From Parvibaculum sp. (GTDB lineage: Bacteria; Pseudomonadota; Alphaproteobacteria; Parvibaculales; Parvibaculaceae): 64,000 nt of DNA. This document shows, piece after piece, positions 9,261 to 16,915 of this stretch; the first letter of the stretch is position 1; every line of letters begins with the position of its first letter. The stretch covers positions 1-64,000 of the forward strand of contig NZ_JAUYUS010000002.1 in assembly GCF_030694575.1 (NCBI RefSeq), read 5' to 3'. A model generated the notes under the pieces. The model did no database searches. It saw nothing but the letters and a program-made list of their open reading frames with translations, and was not told the DNA's origin. The position numbers and the translations under genes are program-made.

Positions 9261-10187
9261 ATGTCCAACAGGCGCGGAGAGATGAGCATAGAGCGGCTGA
9301 AGGAACTGGTGCGGGAGCGCTCGAAGCGAGGTGAATTGCCGCTCGACGAGCGCCGGAAGGTCATGGATGGCAATGCCGTCATGTTTCCCGTGCCGGCCGG
9401 CGTCGCCGTCGAGCGAGCCGATCTCGGCGGGCTTGGCGCGGAATGGGCGATCCCCAAGGGTGCCGAAGACGCACCCGTGGTGCTCTACTTTCACGGCGGC
9501 GGCTATCTCGTCGGCTCTTCCGTCTCGCACCGGCATCTGACGTCGCGGCTGGCGCTGGCGTCGAAATCCCGTGTGCTGAGCGTCGATTATGCGCTTGCAC
9601 CGGAGCATCCCTTTCCCGCCGCCGTGAACGACGGCCTGAAAGCCTATCGCTGGCTTCTCGACAAGGGCCACGCACCGGAGCGGATCGCGATGGGTGGCGA
9701 TTCGGCCGGCGGCGGCCTCACCGTCGCGACGCTGCTTGCCGCAAGGGATGCGGGGCTGCCGATGCCGGCGGGCGCGGTTCTCATCAGTCCCTGGACCGAC
9801 CTCACCTGCGCGACGGAAAGTTATGTGTCCTGCGCCGATCTCGATCCGATGATCGATGCCGCCGGGATCAGGGATACCGCCGCCACTTATCTGAACGGCG
9901 CCGATGCGCGCCATCCGCTCGCCTCGCCCAATTTCGCCGAACTCGCGGGGTTGCCGCCGATGCTGATCCATGTCGGCACCGACGAAGTACTTCTCGACGA
10001 TGCGCGCGACCTGGAAAAGCACGCAAGGGCGGCGCGCGTCGAGGCCGAACTTGAAGTCTGGGACGGCATGATCCACGTATGGCATGCGTTCTACCAGATG
10101 CTGCCCGAAGGCGAGCGGGCGCTCGAGCGTCTCGGCGACTATATTTCCGCCCGCTGGAAGGTGTCGGGAAAGATGGACGCGATCTAG
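9261..10187 (+). CDS. Alpha/beta hydrolase, hormone-sensitive-lipase (GDXG) family
   Basis: The 308-residue esterase starts at ATG 9261, eight bases after GGGAGAG. Hallmarks are the oxyanion motif HGGG (residues 78-81), the nucleophile elbow GDSAGG with Ser148, 'YALAPEHPFPAAV', acid Asp241 in 'GTDEVLLDD', and His272 in 'MIHVWH'. It has no signal peptide, so it is cytoplasmic. It likely hydrolyses short- to medium-chain acyl esters. It appears monocistronic, with an AT-rich spacer downstream. Confidence 0.9.
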   Translation: MSNRRGEMSIERLKELVRERSKRGELPLDERRKVMDGNAVMFPVPAGVAVERADLGGLGAEWAIPKGAEDAPVVLYFHGGGYLVGSSVSHRHLTSRLALASKSRVLSVDYALAPEHPFPAAVNDGLKAYRWLLDKGHAPERIAMGGDSAGGGLTVATLLAARDAGLPMPAGAVLISPWTDLTCATESYVSCADLDPMIDAAGIRDTAATYLNGADARHPLASPNFAELAGLPPMLIHVGTDEVLLDDARDLEKHARAARVEAELEVWDGMIHVWHAFYQMLPEGERALERLGDYISARWKVSGKMDAI

Positions 10188-10364
10188 GACGAGAAGCAGG
10201 GAGCCGCACTTCAGGTAAATAGAGAAATACGCATGATGACCGTCACTATTCTAATGACTCCGGCCATGCCATTGCAGAGTGCTTCTTAGACTTTTTATAA
10301 AATCATCTGCAAAGAGAGAACGGATATTTACTGGTCTCTCAGGTAGAGTGTGACAACTGAATAC

Positions 10365-10393
10365 TTGCTTGTTAAATACGGGGGAGGTTATAG
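10365..10393 (+). promoter_or_regulatory. Candidate promoter of mucR
   Basis: TTGCTT at 10365-10370 and TTATAG at 10388-10393 are separated by 17 bases. They lie in an unusually AT-rich spacer (10188-10430), which is the kind of DNA MucR/Ros proteins bind. The -10 lies within a small inverted repeat, GGAGG...CCTCC (10383-10401). Autoregulation is a family trait and is inferred here. Confidence 0.45.
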
Positions 10394-10482
10394 AGTCCTC
10401 CGTAATATTTTGTTCAATTGACGGTCCGGACAGGTGCGCAACAAATGCGATGCGCGCAGGCCCGAAATTTCAAGAGGTCCTT

Positions 10483-10899
10483 GTGGCGGAAAAGGCGGAA
10501 TTGATCGATATGACGGCCGAAATCGTTTCGGCCTACATAGGCAATAACACCATCGCTCCCGATGAAATCGCCGGTCTTATCAACAAAGTGTTCGTCGCGC
10601 TGGCGGGGGTGAACGGGAATGAAGCGCCGCCGCTCGAAAGGCCGGAGCCGGCGGTGCCGATCCGCAAGTCGATAACGCCGGATCATCTGGTCTGCCTGGA
10701 AGACGGCAAGAAATTCAAGTCGCTGAAGCGGCATCTGCGCACGCATTACAATCTGACCCCGGAGCAATACCGGGAAAAGTGGGGGCTGCCGCGCGACTAT
10801 CCGATGGTCGCGCCCAACTACGCGCAGGCCCGCTCGCGCCTGGCGAAGAAGATGGGTCTCGGCCAGAACGGACGCCGCCGCCGCCGCACCGCAAAATAA
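10483..10899 (+). CDS. mucR: MucR/Ros family transcriptional regulator
   Basis: The GTG at 10483 has AAGAGG five bases upstream and gives a 138-residue protein beginning 'MAEKAELIDMTAEIVSAY'. This matches the MucR length (about 140); ATG 10450 would add 11 residues. The N-terminus carries the family oligomerisation helix. The C-terminus has the DNA-binding block 'KFKSLKRHLRTHYNLTPEQYR' and 'YPMVAPNYAQARSRLAK'. The zinc site reads C-L-E-D instead of C-x2-C, so the second Cys ligand is Asp, as in several Ros homologues. It is probably a global nucleoid-associated repressor. Confidence 0.9.
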   Translation: MAEKAELIDMTAEIVSAYIGNNTIAPDEIAGLINKVFVALAGVNGNEAPPLERPEPAVPIRKSITPDHLVCLEDGKKFKSLKRHLRTHYNLTPEQYREKWGLPRDYPMVAPNYAQARSRLAKKMGLGQNGRRRRRTAK

Positions 10900-11075
10900 C
10901 GGTTCGGCCGTTCGCCGCCCGTTCTCCTTGCAATGCGACGCACACAAGCCCAAAATTTTCAGCGACGATTCGTTGATCTGAAGGCGGTTTCCGCCGCCAC
11001 GCGCGGTGGCGGCGCGCCCCTTGCGAGGATAATCCGCTGACCAGCGCCGACCAAGCCATCAGAGCGCAGCTCATC

Positions 11076-11546
11076 GTGCCGGAGCAGCGCGAACTCTTCG
11101 ACTACTGGCGCTCGAAATCGGTGGATGGCGGCTATCCGACGCGCGCCGATATTCAGCCTGCGGAGTTGCGGCGCATGTTGCCGTCGCTCAGTCTTCTGGA
11201 TGTGGTGGAAGGCGAACCGGAGCGGCTGCGTGTGCGCCTCGCGGGAACGCGGCTGCGCGATTATCTCGGCGTCGAAATCACGAACAGGTATCTCGACGAA
11301 TTCGATCTCGGCGACCAGACGGATTACTGGGACGCCGCTTACCGCGAAGTCATCCGCGTCGGCCGGCCCACGCAGGGCGTGATCTCGCTGGCGCCGTGGA
11401 AGCAGCCCGGCGTCTTCCAGTTCTGGCTGCGCCTGCCGCTGGCGGACGGCGAGGGCCGCATCGCGATGGTGCTCGGCCACGACGCCTTCCTGCATTCGGA
11501 GAAGGCCCACGCGCTCGCCGGAAAAGCCAATCTCCGTATCGCCTAG
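11076..11546 (+). CDS. PAS domain-containing protein (PAS_5 family)
   Basis: The roughly 156-residue protein is nearly all one PAS_5 (PF07310) domain. It shows 'LFDYWRSKSVDGGYPTRADIQP', 'LRRMLPSLSLLDVV' and 'RVRLAGTRLRDYLGVEIT', the typical alphaproteobacterial pattern. The GTG at 11076 is the nearest standard start. An in-frame CTG at 11037 would add 13 residues beginning like 'TSADQA' and has GAGG about ten bases upstream, so the true start is uncertain. The role is unknown, probably small-molecule sensing. It follows mucR by 176 bases. Confidence 0.75.
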   Translation: MPEQRELFDYWRSKSVDGGYPTRADIQPAELRRMLPSLSLLDVVEGEPERLRVRLAGTRLRDYLGVEITNRYLDEFDLGDQTDYWDAAYREVIRVGRPTQGVISLAPWKQPGVFQFWLRLPLADGEGRIAMVLGHDAFLHSEKAHALAGKANLRIA

Positions 11547-11614
11547 CACGTCGCTTGATGAAGCGCCCGGCAGGGGCCAGACTGTCCTTCAAGAATATGA
11601 GGGAGGATTTCGTC

Positions 11615-12076
11615 ATGACGACCGGTTCATCTTGTTCGCGCGCGGCGCTGATGCTGGCATTGGCGCTGGTGGCGGGCGGACCTGCTTCCGCCGCGGCCAT
11701 CGCGACGCTGGAAGGCGGGACGGCGACGATCGCGGAAGGAGAGACGGCGTCGTTTCCCATCGGCGGCGCGAGCAATGGCCCGGCCGACCTCAGGGCGCGC
11801 TGCGAAATCTCCGATGTGAGCGGGACGGCGAGCTTGACCTTCGACGGCGAGCACTACGTGCCGCTGTCGGACCCGGCCGTCGGCGATGTGATTACGCTCT
11901 CGCGCGGCGACACGCGCGTCTATGAGCTTGTCGGCGTGGCGGACGGCAGCGACGCCTATGTCGCCTTTCATTTCACAGGCGCACCCGCCGCGATGTGCTT
12001 TCCCGGCATGAACTGCGACGGCGCGGAGGGAGCGGCCGGTTCCGTGACCGTCAGTTGCGAGAACGCAGCGCGCTGA
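11615..12076 (+). CDS. Secreted hypothetical protein
   Basis: The 153-residue protein starts at ATG 11615, eight bases after GGGAGG, and has a Sec signal peptide ending near 'GGPASA'. The mature domain is Gly/Thr/Asp-rich and predicted beta, with a Cys pair, 'CEISDV' and 'MCFPGMNCDG', plus a C-terminal 'VTVSCEN'. I do not recognise the family. Its last 26 bases overlap the convergent regulator gene on the opposite strand. Confidence 0.65.
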   Translation: MTTGSSCSRAALMLALALVAGGPASAAAIATLEGGTATIAEGETASFPIGGASNGPADLRARCEISDVSGTASLTFDGEHYVPLSDPAVGDVITLSRGDTRVYELVGVADGSDAYVAFHFTGAPAAMCFPGMNCDGAEGAAGSVTVSCENAAR

Positions 12077-12647
12077 CACCCGGAAAATGACGTACCAGCG
12101 TGACGACGGGCGCGATCCAGCCGGGCCCCGCGATGTCGCGCGGCAGGGCGCCCGGCTCCGGCGGGACGAGTACGCAATGCGACGGCGATAGCGCGATGAG
12201 GCGCCCGAAGCCGTAGCCGCCCGCCGCATCCGCCGCGAAACAATCATAGCCAAGTGCCGCTGACGCCTTTTCCACCGGCAGCCGGTCCGCGATCAGGATG
12301 TCGCCGGGGCTGTAGTCCCCGATCCGTTCCACCACCTTGAAGGCCAGCGGCTCGCGCGCGGCGGAGGCGAGCGACACCGGCAATGCCGGCGGTTCGCCCA
12401 GCGGCGCGACGCCGCCGCGCCCGACTTCCCCCAGACAGGCGACGCGGCCCGGCCCCGGTGCATCCAGCAGGTCGGGCACGCCGACCTCCAGCACGCCCGC
12501 GATCCGTTCCAGCCAGTCCATCGAGATCGTCATGTCGGCGGTTTCGAGCCGCGAAACCGTGGCCGCGGTGGTGCCGAGCCGTGCCGCCAGCTCGCCCTGC
12601 GTCAGCCCACGCTGCTTCCTGAAGTGGCGAATTCGCGTGCGCATCAT
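12051..12647 (-). CDS. XRE repressor with S24-like C-terminal domain (RogA-like candidate)
   Basis: The 198-residue protein has an XRE helix-turn-helix at residues 5-58 ('GLTQGELAARLGTTAATVSRLE'-type helix pair). Its C-terminal half looks like a degenerate LexA/CI dimerisation fold ('YSPGDILIADRLP'). The usual catalytic GxSM serine is missing, so it is unlikely to cleave itself. A GGAGGAG site precedes ATG 12647. It is divergent from the DnaA-IV/DUF6456 gene pair across 120 bases. In Caulobacter the repressor RogA controls gafYZ; by domain architecture and arrangement this gene is the counterpart candidate, which is inference. Confidence 0.7.
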   Translation of the reverse strand: MMRTRIRHFRKQRGLTQGELAARLGTTAATVSRLETADMTISMDWLERIAGVLEVGVPDLLDAPGPGRVACLGEVGRGGVAPLGEPPALPVSLASAAREPLAFKVVERIGDYSPGDILIADRLPVEKASAALGYDCFAADAAGGYGFGRLIALSPSHCVLVPPEPGALPRDIAGPGWIAPVVTLVRHFPGVSALRSRN

Positions 12648-12685
12648 CCGCTGCTCCTCCGTTCCGGATGAAAATATTACACGAG

Positions 12686-12714
12686 TTTATCCCCGATATG
12701 TACGAAATATGCAA
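12686..12714 (-). promoter_or_regulatory. Candidate promoter for the RogA-like gene
   Basis: On the minus strand TTGCAT (12714-12709) and GATAAA (12691-12686) are separated by 17 bases, predicting a leader of about 30 bases before ATG 12647. It lies in an AT-rich divergent spacer, so repressor bound here could also control the opposite operon. Confidence 0.35.
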
Positions 12715-12734
12715 TTCATGGTTTAGACAAAGAA

Positions 12735-12749
12735 GTTCTCTTTTTGTTC
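12735..12749 (+). promoter_or_regulatory. LexA (SOS) box, GTTC-N7-GTTC
   Basis: GTTC-TCTTTTT-GTTC is a perfect match to the alphaproteobacterial LexA-binding direct repeat, with the T-rich centre common in real boxes. It ends 18 bases before the ATG of the DnaA-domain gene. LexA bound here would block initiation or elongation of that operon. One or so chance matches are expected per window this size, so position is the main support. Confidence 0.55.
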
Positions 12750-12767
12750 TCAGGTGGGAGCGGCAAA

Positions 12768-13136
12768 ATGGATCGGCAGGATTTCGCGGAAACGGGCTGG
12801 GTGGCGGTTCAGGGCGGCCAGGAACGGGCAGCCCAGGTGGCGCTGATGCAGGAGACGGTGGCGCGGGCATGGAACGTGCCCGTGGACGAGATGCGGTCTC
12901 CGACCCGGCGCAGGGCCCCGGTGGCGCAGGCGCGGCAGGTCGCGATGTACCTGACCCATGTGCTTTACGGCTTCAGCCTCTCGGCGGTCGGACGGTATTT
13001 CGGCCGCGACCGGACGACGGCGGCCCATGCCTGCCGCCTGATCGAGGACCGGCGCGACGACGAGAATTTCGACATGCTGCTCGACCGCCTTGAACACGCG
13101 CTCCGCCGCGCCGGCACGGGACAGGTGCGGCAATGA
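12768..13136 (+). CDS. DnaA domain IV-like DNA-binding protein (GafY-like candidate)
   Basis: The 122-residue protein is essentially an isolated DnaA C-terminal domain. It has 'RRAPVAQARQVAMYLTHVLYGFSLSAVGRYFGRDRTT' with the signature 'GRDRTTAAHACRLIE', and no ATPase domains, so it is not DnaA. GGTGGGAG precedes ATG 12768. It overlaps the DUF6456 gene by ATGA. In R. capsulatus GafA fuses a DnaA-like DNA-binding domain to a second domain, and in Caulobacter these are two proteins, GafY and GafZ, that activate GTA genes. This gene fits the GafY position. Confidence 0.75.
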   Translation: MDRQDFAETGWVAVQGGQERAAQVALMQETVARAWNVPVDEMRSPTRRRAPVAQARQVAMYLTHVLYGFSLSAVGRYFGRDRTTAAHACRLIEDRRDDENFDMLLDRLEHALRRAGTGQVRQ

Positions 13137-13945
13137 ACGCCAAGCGGACGGGACGGGCCTTCGAACGGGAACTGCGGCGCGTCTTCCGCTGCCTTGCGGA
13201 GCCGGGCGCCTATGCGCGGGCGACGGCGGACGGCCGGATCGGCCTTTACGGGCCGAGGGGCGCGAAGCCGGCGGCGACGGTCGAGCCCGCCTTCTGGGCG
13301 CTGTGCGAGGCGCGCGACCTGGTGATGGCGGAGGCAAGGAAGGGCGTGCCCGTCTGGCGCCTGAGCGAGGTGGGCCAGGCCTGTTACCGCCGGCTGACGG
13401 CGGAGGCGGAACCCTTCGGCGCGCAACACAGGCTCATGGGGCAGCGCGTTTTCCGCGAGGCCGGGGGCGGCGAGGCGCGGCTGGCGGTCAACGAGGCGGA
13501 ATCGCCGCTCGGCTGGCTCCGCCGCCGCAAGGGCGCGGACGGAAAGCCGCTGATCGACGAGGCACAATACGAGGCGGGCGAGCGGCTGCGGGCCGATTTC
13601 ACGATCGCGCAGCTCACGCCGCGCGTGACGGCCGACTGGTCGGCGGTGACGGTGAGCGGCAGGCGCGCGCGCGACCCCGCCGAGATCGCCGATCACGCGC
13701 TGGCGGCGCGCCAGCGCGTCGGCCGCGCGCTCGATGCGGTGGGCCCGAAGCTCTCGGACATATTGCTCGCCGTCTGCTGCCATCTCGACGGGCTGGAAAC
13801 GACGGAGCGCAGCTTCGGCTGGCCGAAGCGCTCGGCGAAGCTGGTGCTGCAGATCGCGCTCGACCGGCTGGCCGCGCATTACGGCATGGGCGGGAGGAAG
13901 ACGAAGGATCAGGCGGTGGCGGCGACGGCCCTGGCGTCCGACTGA
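13133..13945 (+). CDS. DUF6456 protein (GafZ-like candidate)
   Basis: The 270-residue protein has a C-terminal DUF6456 domain at roughly residues 120-260. The domain shows 'SPLGWLRRRKGADGKPLID', 'YEAGERLRADFTIAQLTPRV' and 'DVGP'-like 'DAVGPKLSDILLAVCCHLDGLE', ending 'SAKLVLQIALDRLAAHYG'. The N-terminus reads as a winged-helix-like segment. It is translationally coupled to the DnaA-IV gene. As I recall, the second domain of GafA and the Caulobacter anti-terminator GafZ belong to this class; I could not check this. A direct role on the GTA cluster here is inferred. Confidence 0.75.
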   Translation: MNAKRTGRAFERELRRVFRCLAEPGAYARATADGRIGLYGPRGAKPAATVEPAFWALCEARDLVMAEARKGVPVWRLSEVGQACYRRLTAEAEPFGAQHRLMGQRVFREAGGGEARLAVNEAESPLGWLRRRKGADGKPLIDEAQYEAGERLRADFTIAQLTPRVTADWSAVTVSGRRARDPAEIADHALAARQRVGRALDAVGPKLSDILLAVCCHLDGLETTERSFGWPKRSAKLVLQIALDRLAAHYGMGGRKTKDQAVAATALASD

Positions 13946-14334
13946 ATGCGGGCGACCATCGAATAGAGGCCGTTGGAACGCTGCGGCGTCAGATGCTCGT
14001 CGAGGCCGAGCTTCTGGAAGACGGCGCGGGCATCGACGGCGAGAATGTCGGCGGGCGCCTTGTCGGAATAAAGCCGCATCAGGATCGCCACCAGGCCGCG
14101 CACGATATGGGCATCGCTGTCGCCGCGGAAATGGAGGAGGGGGCGCCCGTTCGCGTCCCGGCGGAGCTCGTTCACCAGCCAGACCTGGCTGACGCAGCCC
14201 GGCACCTTGTTCTCCGCCGAATGCTCGGCCTCGCTCAAGGGCTCGAGATCCTTGCCCAGCTCGATCACGTAGCGGTACCGCTCCTCCCACTCATCGAGGA
14301 AGGCGAAATCGTCTATGAGGTCCTGAATGCTCAT
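13909..14334 (-). CDS. sufE: SufE family Fe-S cluster assembly protein
   Basis: The 141-residue protein matches SufE, which accepts persulfide sulfur from the cysteine desulfurase SufS. Key features are 'DFAFLDEWEERYRYVIELG', the active-site loop 'VPGCVSQVWL' with the acceptor Cys, and 'SDAHIVRGLVAILMRLYS'. The length is typical (about 140). It overlaps the 3' end of the convergent DUF6456 gene by 37 bases. sufS is not in the window. Confidence 0.92.
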   Translation of the reverse strand: MSIQDLIDDFAFLDEWEERYRYVIELGKDLEPLSEAEHSAENKVPGCVSQVWLVNELRRDANGRPLLHFRGDSDAHIVRGLVAILMRLYSDKAPADILAVDARAVFQKLGLDEHLTPQRSNGLYSMVARIQSDARAVAATA

Positions 14335-14370
14335 GCTCAGGACATAGCGACATGGGGCCGAAAGGACAAG

Positions 14371-14399
14371 CGCCCCACTGCGGGTGAGGCAGTGGGGCG
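14371..14399 (-). terminator. GC hairpin between DUF5330 and sufE
   Basis: An 11-bp perfect stem, CGCCCCACTGC/GCAGTGGGGCG, with a 7-base loop lies 65 bases downstream of the DUF5330 stop. The U-run is poor, so termination could be Rho-assisted. Confidence 0.5.
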
Positions 14400-14463
14400 T
14401 GGGTGCCCGCCGGTGCGCCTAGGCGCGCGCCGGCGATGTCGACAGATGCGCTGAAGGGTGAGG

Positions 14464-14874
14464 TCAGGCGCCTGTCATGGAGAAGGAAGGGGCGTCGGGC
14501 CGGATCGCGGCCTGATGGCCCGCGGCTTCGCCGCTGTCCTGTTGCTGTTCGCGGGCCTTGTCGGTGAGCCAGACGAGGGCCTGTCCGCCGTAATGGACAG
14601 TCTGGCGAAGGACATGGCCGATCACCGCGTGGCTCTTTTCGCAGATGTCCGGATTTCGGCCGCAGAAGCCCATGACGTCCTGGGCGGAGCGGGCGGCAAG
14701 CGTCAGCGCCTCGGTGGCGCCGATGTCGCTTTCGGCGGACGGCCGGCCTTCGACATAGGCGGCGTTGGCGAAGCCCGCCATGCCGGCGGCCTGCGGCGCG
14801 CTGTCGTAGCCCGCTGCCGGCAGCAGAAAGGCCATAACGGTGAGCCAGAACGCGGCTCTCAGAATGAACGACAT
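14464..14874 (-). CDS. DUF5330 domain-containing protein
   Basis: The 136-residue protein has an N-terminal hydrophobic segment (residues 4-22). The family core is 'AARSAQDVMGFCGRNPDICEKSHAVIGHV', where two Cys flank the N-P-D turn, followed by 'VHYGGQALVWL'. DUF5330 proteins are small, membrane-anchored and of unknown function. Next to sufE is a common alphaproteobacterial arrangement as I recall it. The C-terminal 30 residues are polar and Gln-rich. Confidence 0.8.
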   Translation of the reverse strand: MSFILRAAFWLTVMAFLLPAAGYDSAPQAAGMAGFANAAYVEGRPSAESDIGATEALTLAARSAQDVMGFCGRNPDICEKSHAVIGHVLRQTVHYGGQALVWLTDKAREQQQDSGEAAGHQAAIRPDAPSFSMTGA

Positions 14875-15204
14875 GGGACTTTCCCTTTCCCCGACGATAG
14901 ATGCAATCGACTGGGGGGCAGCCTATGTAACGGCTGCTGCTGGCAAGTTAATCCGATAATTAAAATGCAGAATCAATTAGGTTTTTTCTTGTCGAAAGCT
15001 TGAGATGGTTTCCTTGAATATTACATAATTACTGTATTTAGATTTGAAGTGTAATAAAAACAAAGTCGAATACATATAAAATTAGAGGCGCATTTGTCTC
15101 AAATGCACGGGGTATTCGATTCAAATTTTCAGGACGCGAGACATACGCAAACGCCGCGCGGGCGATGAACCCCGCGCGGCGTTTCGCCGGATGGCGATGC
15201 GAGC
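14875..15204. other. AT-rich gene-free spacer
   Basis: No supported gene lies in these 330 bases. The stretch 14945-15130 is clearly more AT-rich than the rest of the window and should hold the promoter of the minus-strand DUF5330 gene. It contains two TTAA tetramers (14948 and 14960) spaced by eight bases, one more than a CtrA site requires. A GC-rich hairpin lies at 15149-15184. Confidence 0.7.
15149..15184 (-). terminator. Strong hairpin terminator of the Ala-rich lipoprotein gene
   Basis: A 14-bp perfect stem, AAACGCCGCGCGGG/CCCGCGCGGCGTTT, with an 8-base loop lies 20 bases past the stop codon of the minus-strand lipoprotein gene. It ends in a short T-run when read on the minus strand. 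Confidence 0.7.
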
Positions 15205-16308
15205 CTAGTTCGTGGAGGCGCTGACCGAAGGCAAGGCGTCGGCGAAGCAGCCACGCACTTCCTCGACCGCATGCTTGCCGGTACACCAGGCTTCCTCGGA
15301 CGGGAAGCGGGCGGCGGCGATGCACTGGTCGAGATTGAGCCGCGCCCAGTTGAGGCAGCGGCCGGTCGGGTTGCGCGGCTGGCTTGCCTGCACCGTCTCC
15401 ATCGAGCCGTCGATCACCTGATGGGCGGCGAGGGTGAGGATGCGGTTCATGACGCTGGGCGCATAGGCCTGCGCGGTGCCGATGGGCGACATGGCGGCGA
15501 GAACGGCGCGCGCCCGGTCGATCACGCTTTCCGAGGAGGCGGCTTTGGTTTCGGCGGCGGTACCCGGCAGGGGCGTTGTCATGCCCCATTTCTGCTTCTG
15601 GAACTGGTAGGCCGTGTCGATGAAACGGGCCGACAGCGCGGCCATGCGCTCGCTCTGGTTGCGGATCGCCACGGCGACCGAAGCGGAAGCGGAGCTCACG
15701 CCGGAAATCTGGAGGACGTAATCGTCATCGGCCTTGAGAACGGCGAGGAAGGGTCCCTTGCCGAGCTTGCGGGCCTCGTCGCGCACGCCTTTCGCGAAAA
15801 CCGGGTCCTGCGCCGCGATCATGGCGTGGGAGGCGTACCAGCCATCGGCAAGCGCATCGGGCGCCTTGAAGCGGAGCGTGGCAAGCGCGCGGCGGACGTC
15901 GGACGGCGTCTTGAGACGGTTTTCGTCGACGGCGGCCAGCGCCGAACCGTAATCGAGATAGACGCCGGCAAGCTGGCGCGCGGTGGGCGCGGAGCCGATC
16001 GCGGAGATGCCGGCCGACGGATCGATCGACGCGACCTGCACGGGATTGGCCGCGCGCGGCGACGGCAGCGGGATCGGAATATTGGCGGAGGCGACGGCGA
16101 TGCCGCCGGTCGCAAGCGCATCGTTGGCGGCGGCGACGGCAGCCGCGGCCGCCGCAGCTTCCGCGGGCGGCGCCTTGGGCGCTTCGCTGGTGGATGTACC
16201 GCCTTCGACGACGGTGCAGCCCGCCACCGACAGGGCGATGGAGAGCGAAAGGGCGAGTTTCCGACAGGAACCCCCGAAGATTGCAGCCACGCTGTTACCC
16301 CTCGTCAT
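15205..16308 (-). CDS. Hypothetical lipoprotein with Ala-rich linker
   Basis: The 367-residue protein has a lipoprotein signal ending in SVAGC (Cys about residue 31). A low-complexity Ala/Pro linker (residues 45-100) is followed by a globular domain of about 260 residues with 'QLAGVYLDYGSALAAVDENRLKTP', 'MIAAQDPVFAKGVRDEARKLG' and three late Cys ('GRCLNWARLNLDQC', 'AWCTGKH', 'GCFAD'). I do not recognise the family. The linker suggests it spans the periplasm from the outer membrane. Confidence 0.7.
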   Translation of the reverse strand: MTRGNSVAAIFGGSCRKLALSLSIALSVAGCTVVEGGTSTSEAPKAPPAEAAAAAAAVAAANDALATGGIAVASANIPIPLPSPRAANPVQVASIDPSAGISAIGSAPTARQLAGVYLDYGSALAAVDENRLKTPSDVRRALATLRFKAPDALADGWYASHAMIAAQDPVFAKGVRDEARKLGKGPFLAVLKADDDYVLQISGVSSASASVAVAIRNQSERMAALSARFIDTAYQFQKQKWGMTTPLPGTAAETKAASSESVIDRARAVLAAMSPIGTAQAYAPSVMNRILTLAAHQVIDGSMETVQASQPRNPTGRCLNWARLNLDQCIAAARFPSEEAWCTGKHAVEEVRGCFADALPSVSASTN

Positions 16309-16501
16309 GGCATCCCCCGAGCCCGCTACATTTCAGGCGCTTACGGCATGACCGTTTTGCAGCGCCCGGCGACTTATCTTAATGAAGTGTTGCGGAGTCT
16401 AATGCCAGCGCGGCGTTACCGCAAACAAGAAACGCGTTAAGTATGAATATGATAGCCAAGTGACGGACGGCGCCGCGGATTACGGACAATACGGGACCAG
16501 G

Positions 16502-16837
16502 ATGGAAAGCACGCCGAGACTGAAAGCCGAGATCTGGGTGAAGGGACTGATCCGGCGCTGCGAGGTCGAGGGCGTGACGGCCATGGTCGTCCGGCGAGGC
16601 GATGCCACGTCCGGCACGGTGCTCGTCAAGGTCAACACGCTGAACGGCGAGGCGCAGGTCTACAGCCCCACCCGGGACGGCGAGGGCGCTCTCATATGGA
16701 TGTCGGCGGGCGGCGCGAAGCCGGAACCGGAAGCCGACGCCTATATAGAGAAGCAGCGGAAATTCGACCCGGACCTCTGGGTGGTGGAAATCGAGGACCG
16801 GGCGGGCCGCCACTTCCTTCAGGAGCCGGTGACCTGA
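16502..16837 (+). CDS. DUF1491 family protein
   Basis: The 111-residue protein has strong DUF1491 features: 'PRLKAEIWVKGLIRRCE', 'VVRRGDATSGTVLVKVN' and the C-terminal 'FDPDLWVVEIEDRAGRHFL'. The ATG at 16502 matches the family start; an in-frame GTG at 16460 would add 14 residues without homology. The family is alphaproteobacterial, cytoplasmic and of unknown function. Confidence 0.88.
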   Translation: MESTPRLKAEIWVKGLIRRCEVEGVTAMVVRRGDATSGTVLVKVNTLNGEAQVYSPTRDGEGALIWMSAGGAKPEPEADAYIEKQRKFDPDLWVVEIEDRAGRHFLQEPVT

Positions 16838-16848
16838 GAGTTCACGGC

Positions 16849-16915
16849 CGCATGAACATCCGGCGCCACCTGAGGGCGCATGAACCTCCAGCGCCACCTA
16901 AGGGCGCATGAACAT
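16849..16915. repeat. Short tandem duplication at a gene 3' end
   Basis: About 2.5 units of a 27-28 base sequence (GCATGAAC..CC.GCGCCACCTRAGGGC) are arranged head to tail. The last unit contains the stop codon end of the minus-strand 72-residue gene, so the gene's 3' tail has been duplicated into the spacer. Confidence 0.7.

Noticed and set aside
12768-13136. dnaA or a replication origin
   Set aside because: Only domain IV is present, with no AAA+ domain and no DnaA-box cluster nearby.
14948-14963. TTAA-N8-TTAA as a CtrA site before the DUF5330 gene
   Set aside because: CtrA needs TTAA-N7-TTAA; the spacing is one base too long and the region is simply AT-rich.
16849-16915. CRISPR-like short repeats
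   Set aside because: Only about 2.5 directly adjoining degenerate copies with no spacers and no cas genes.
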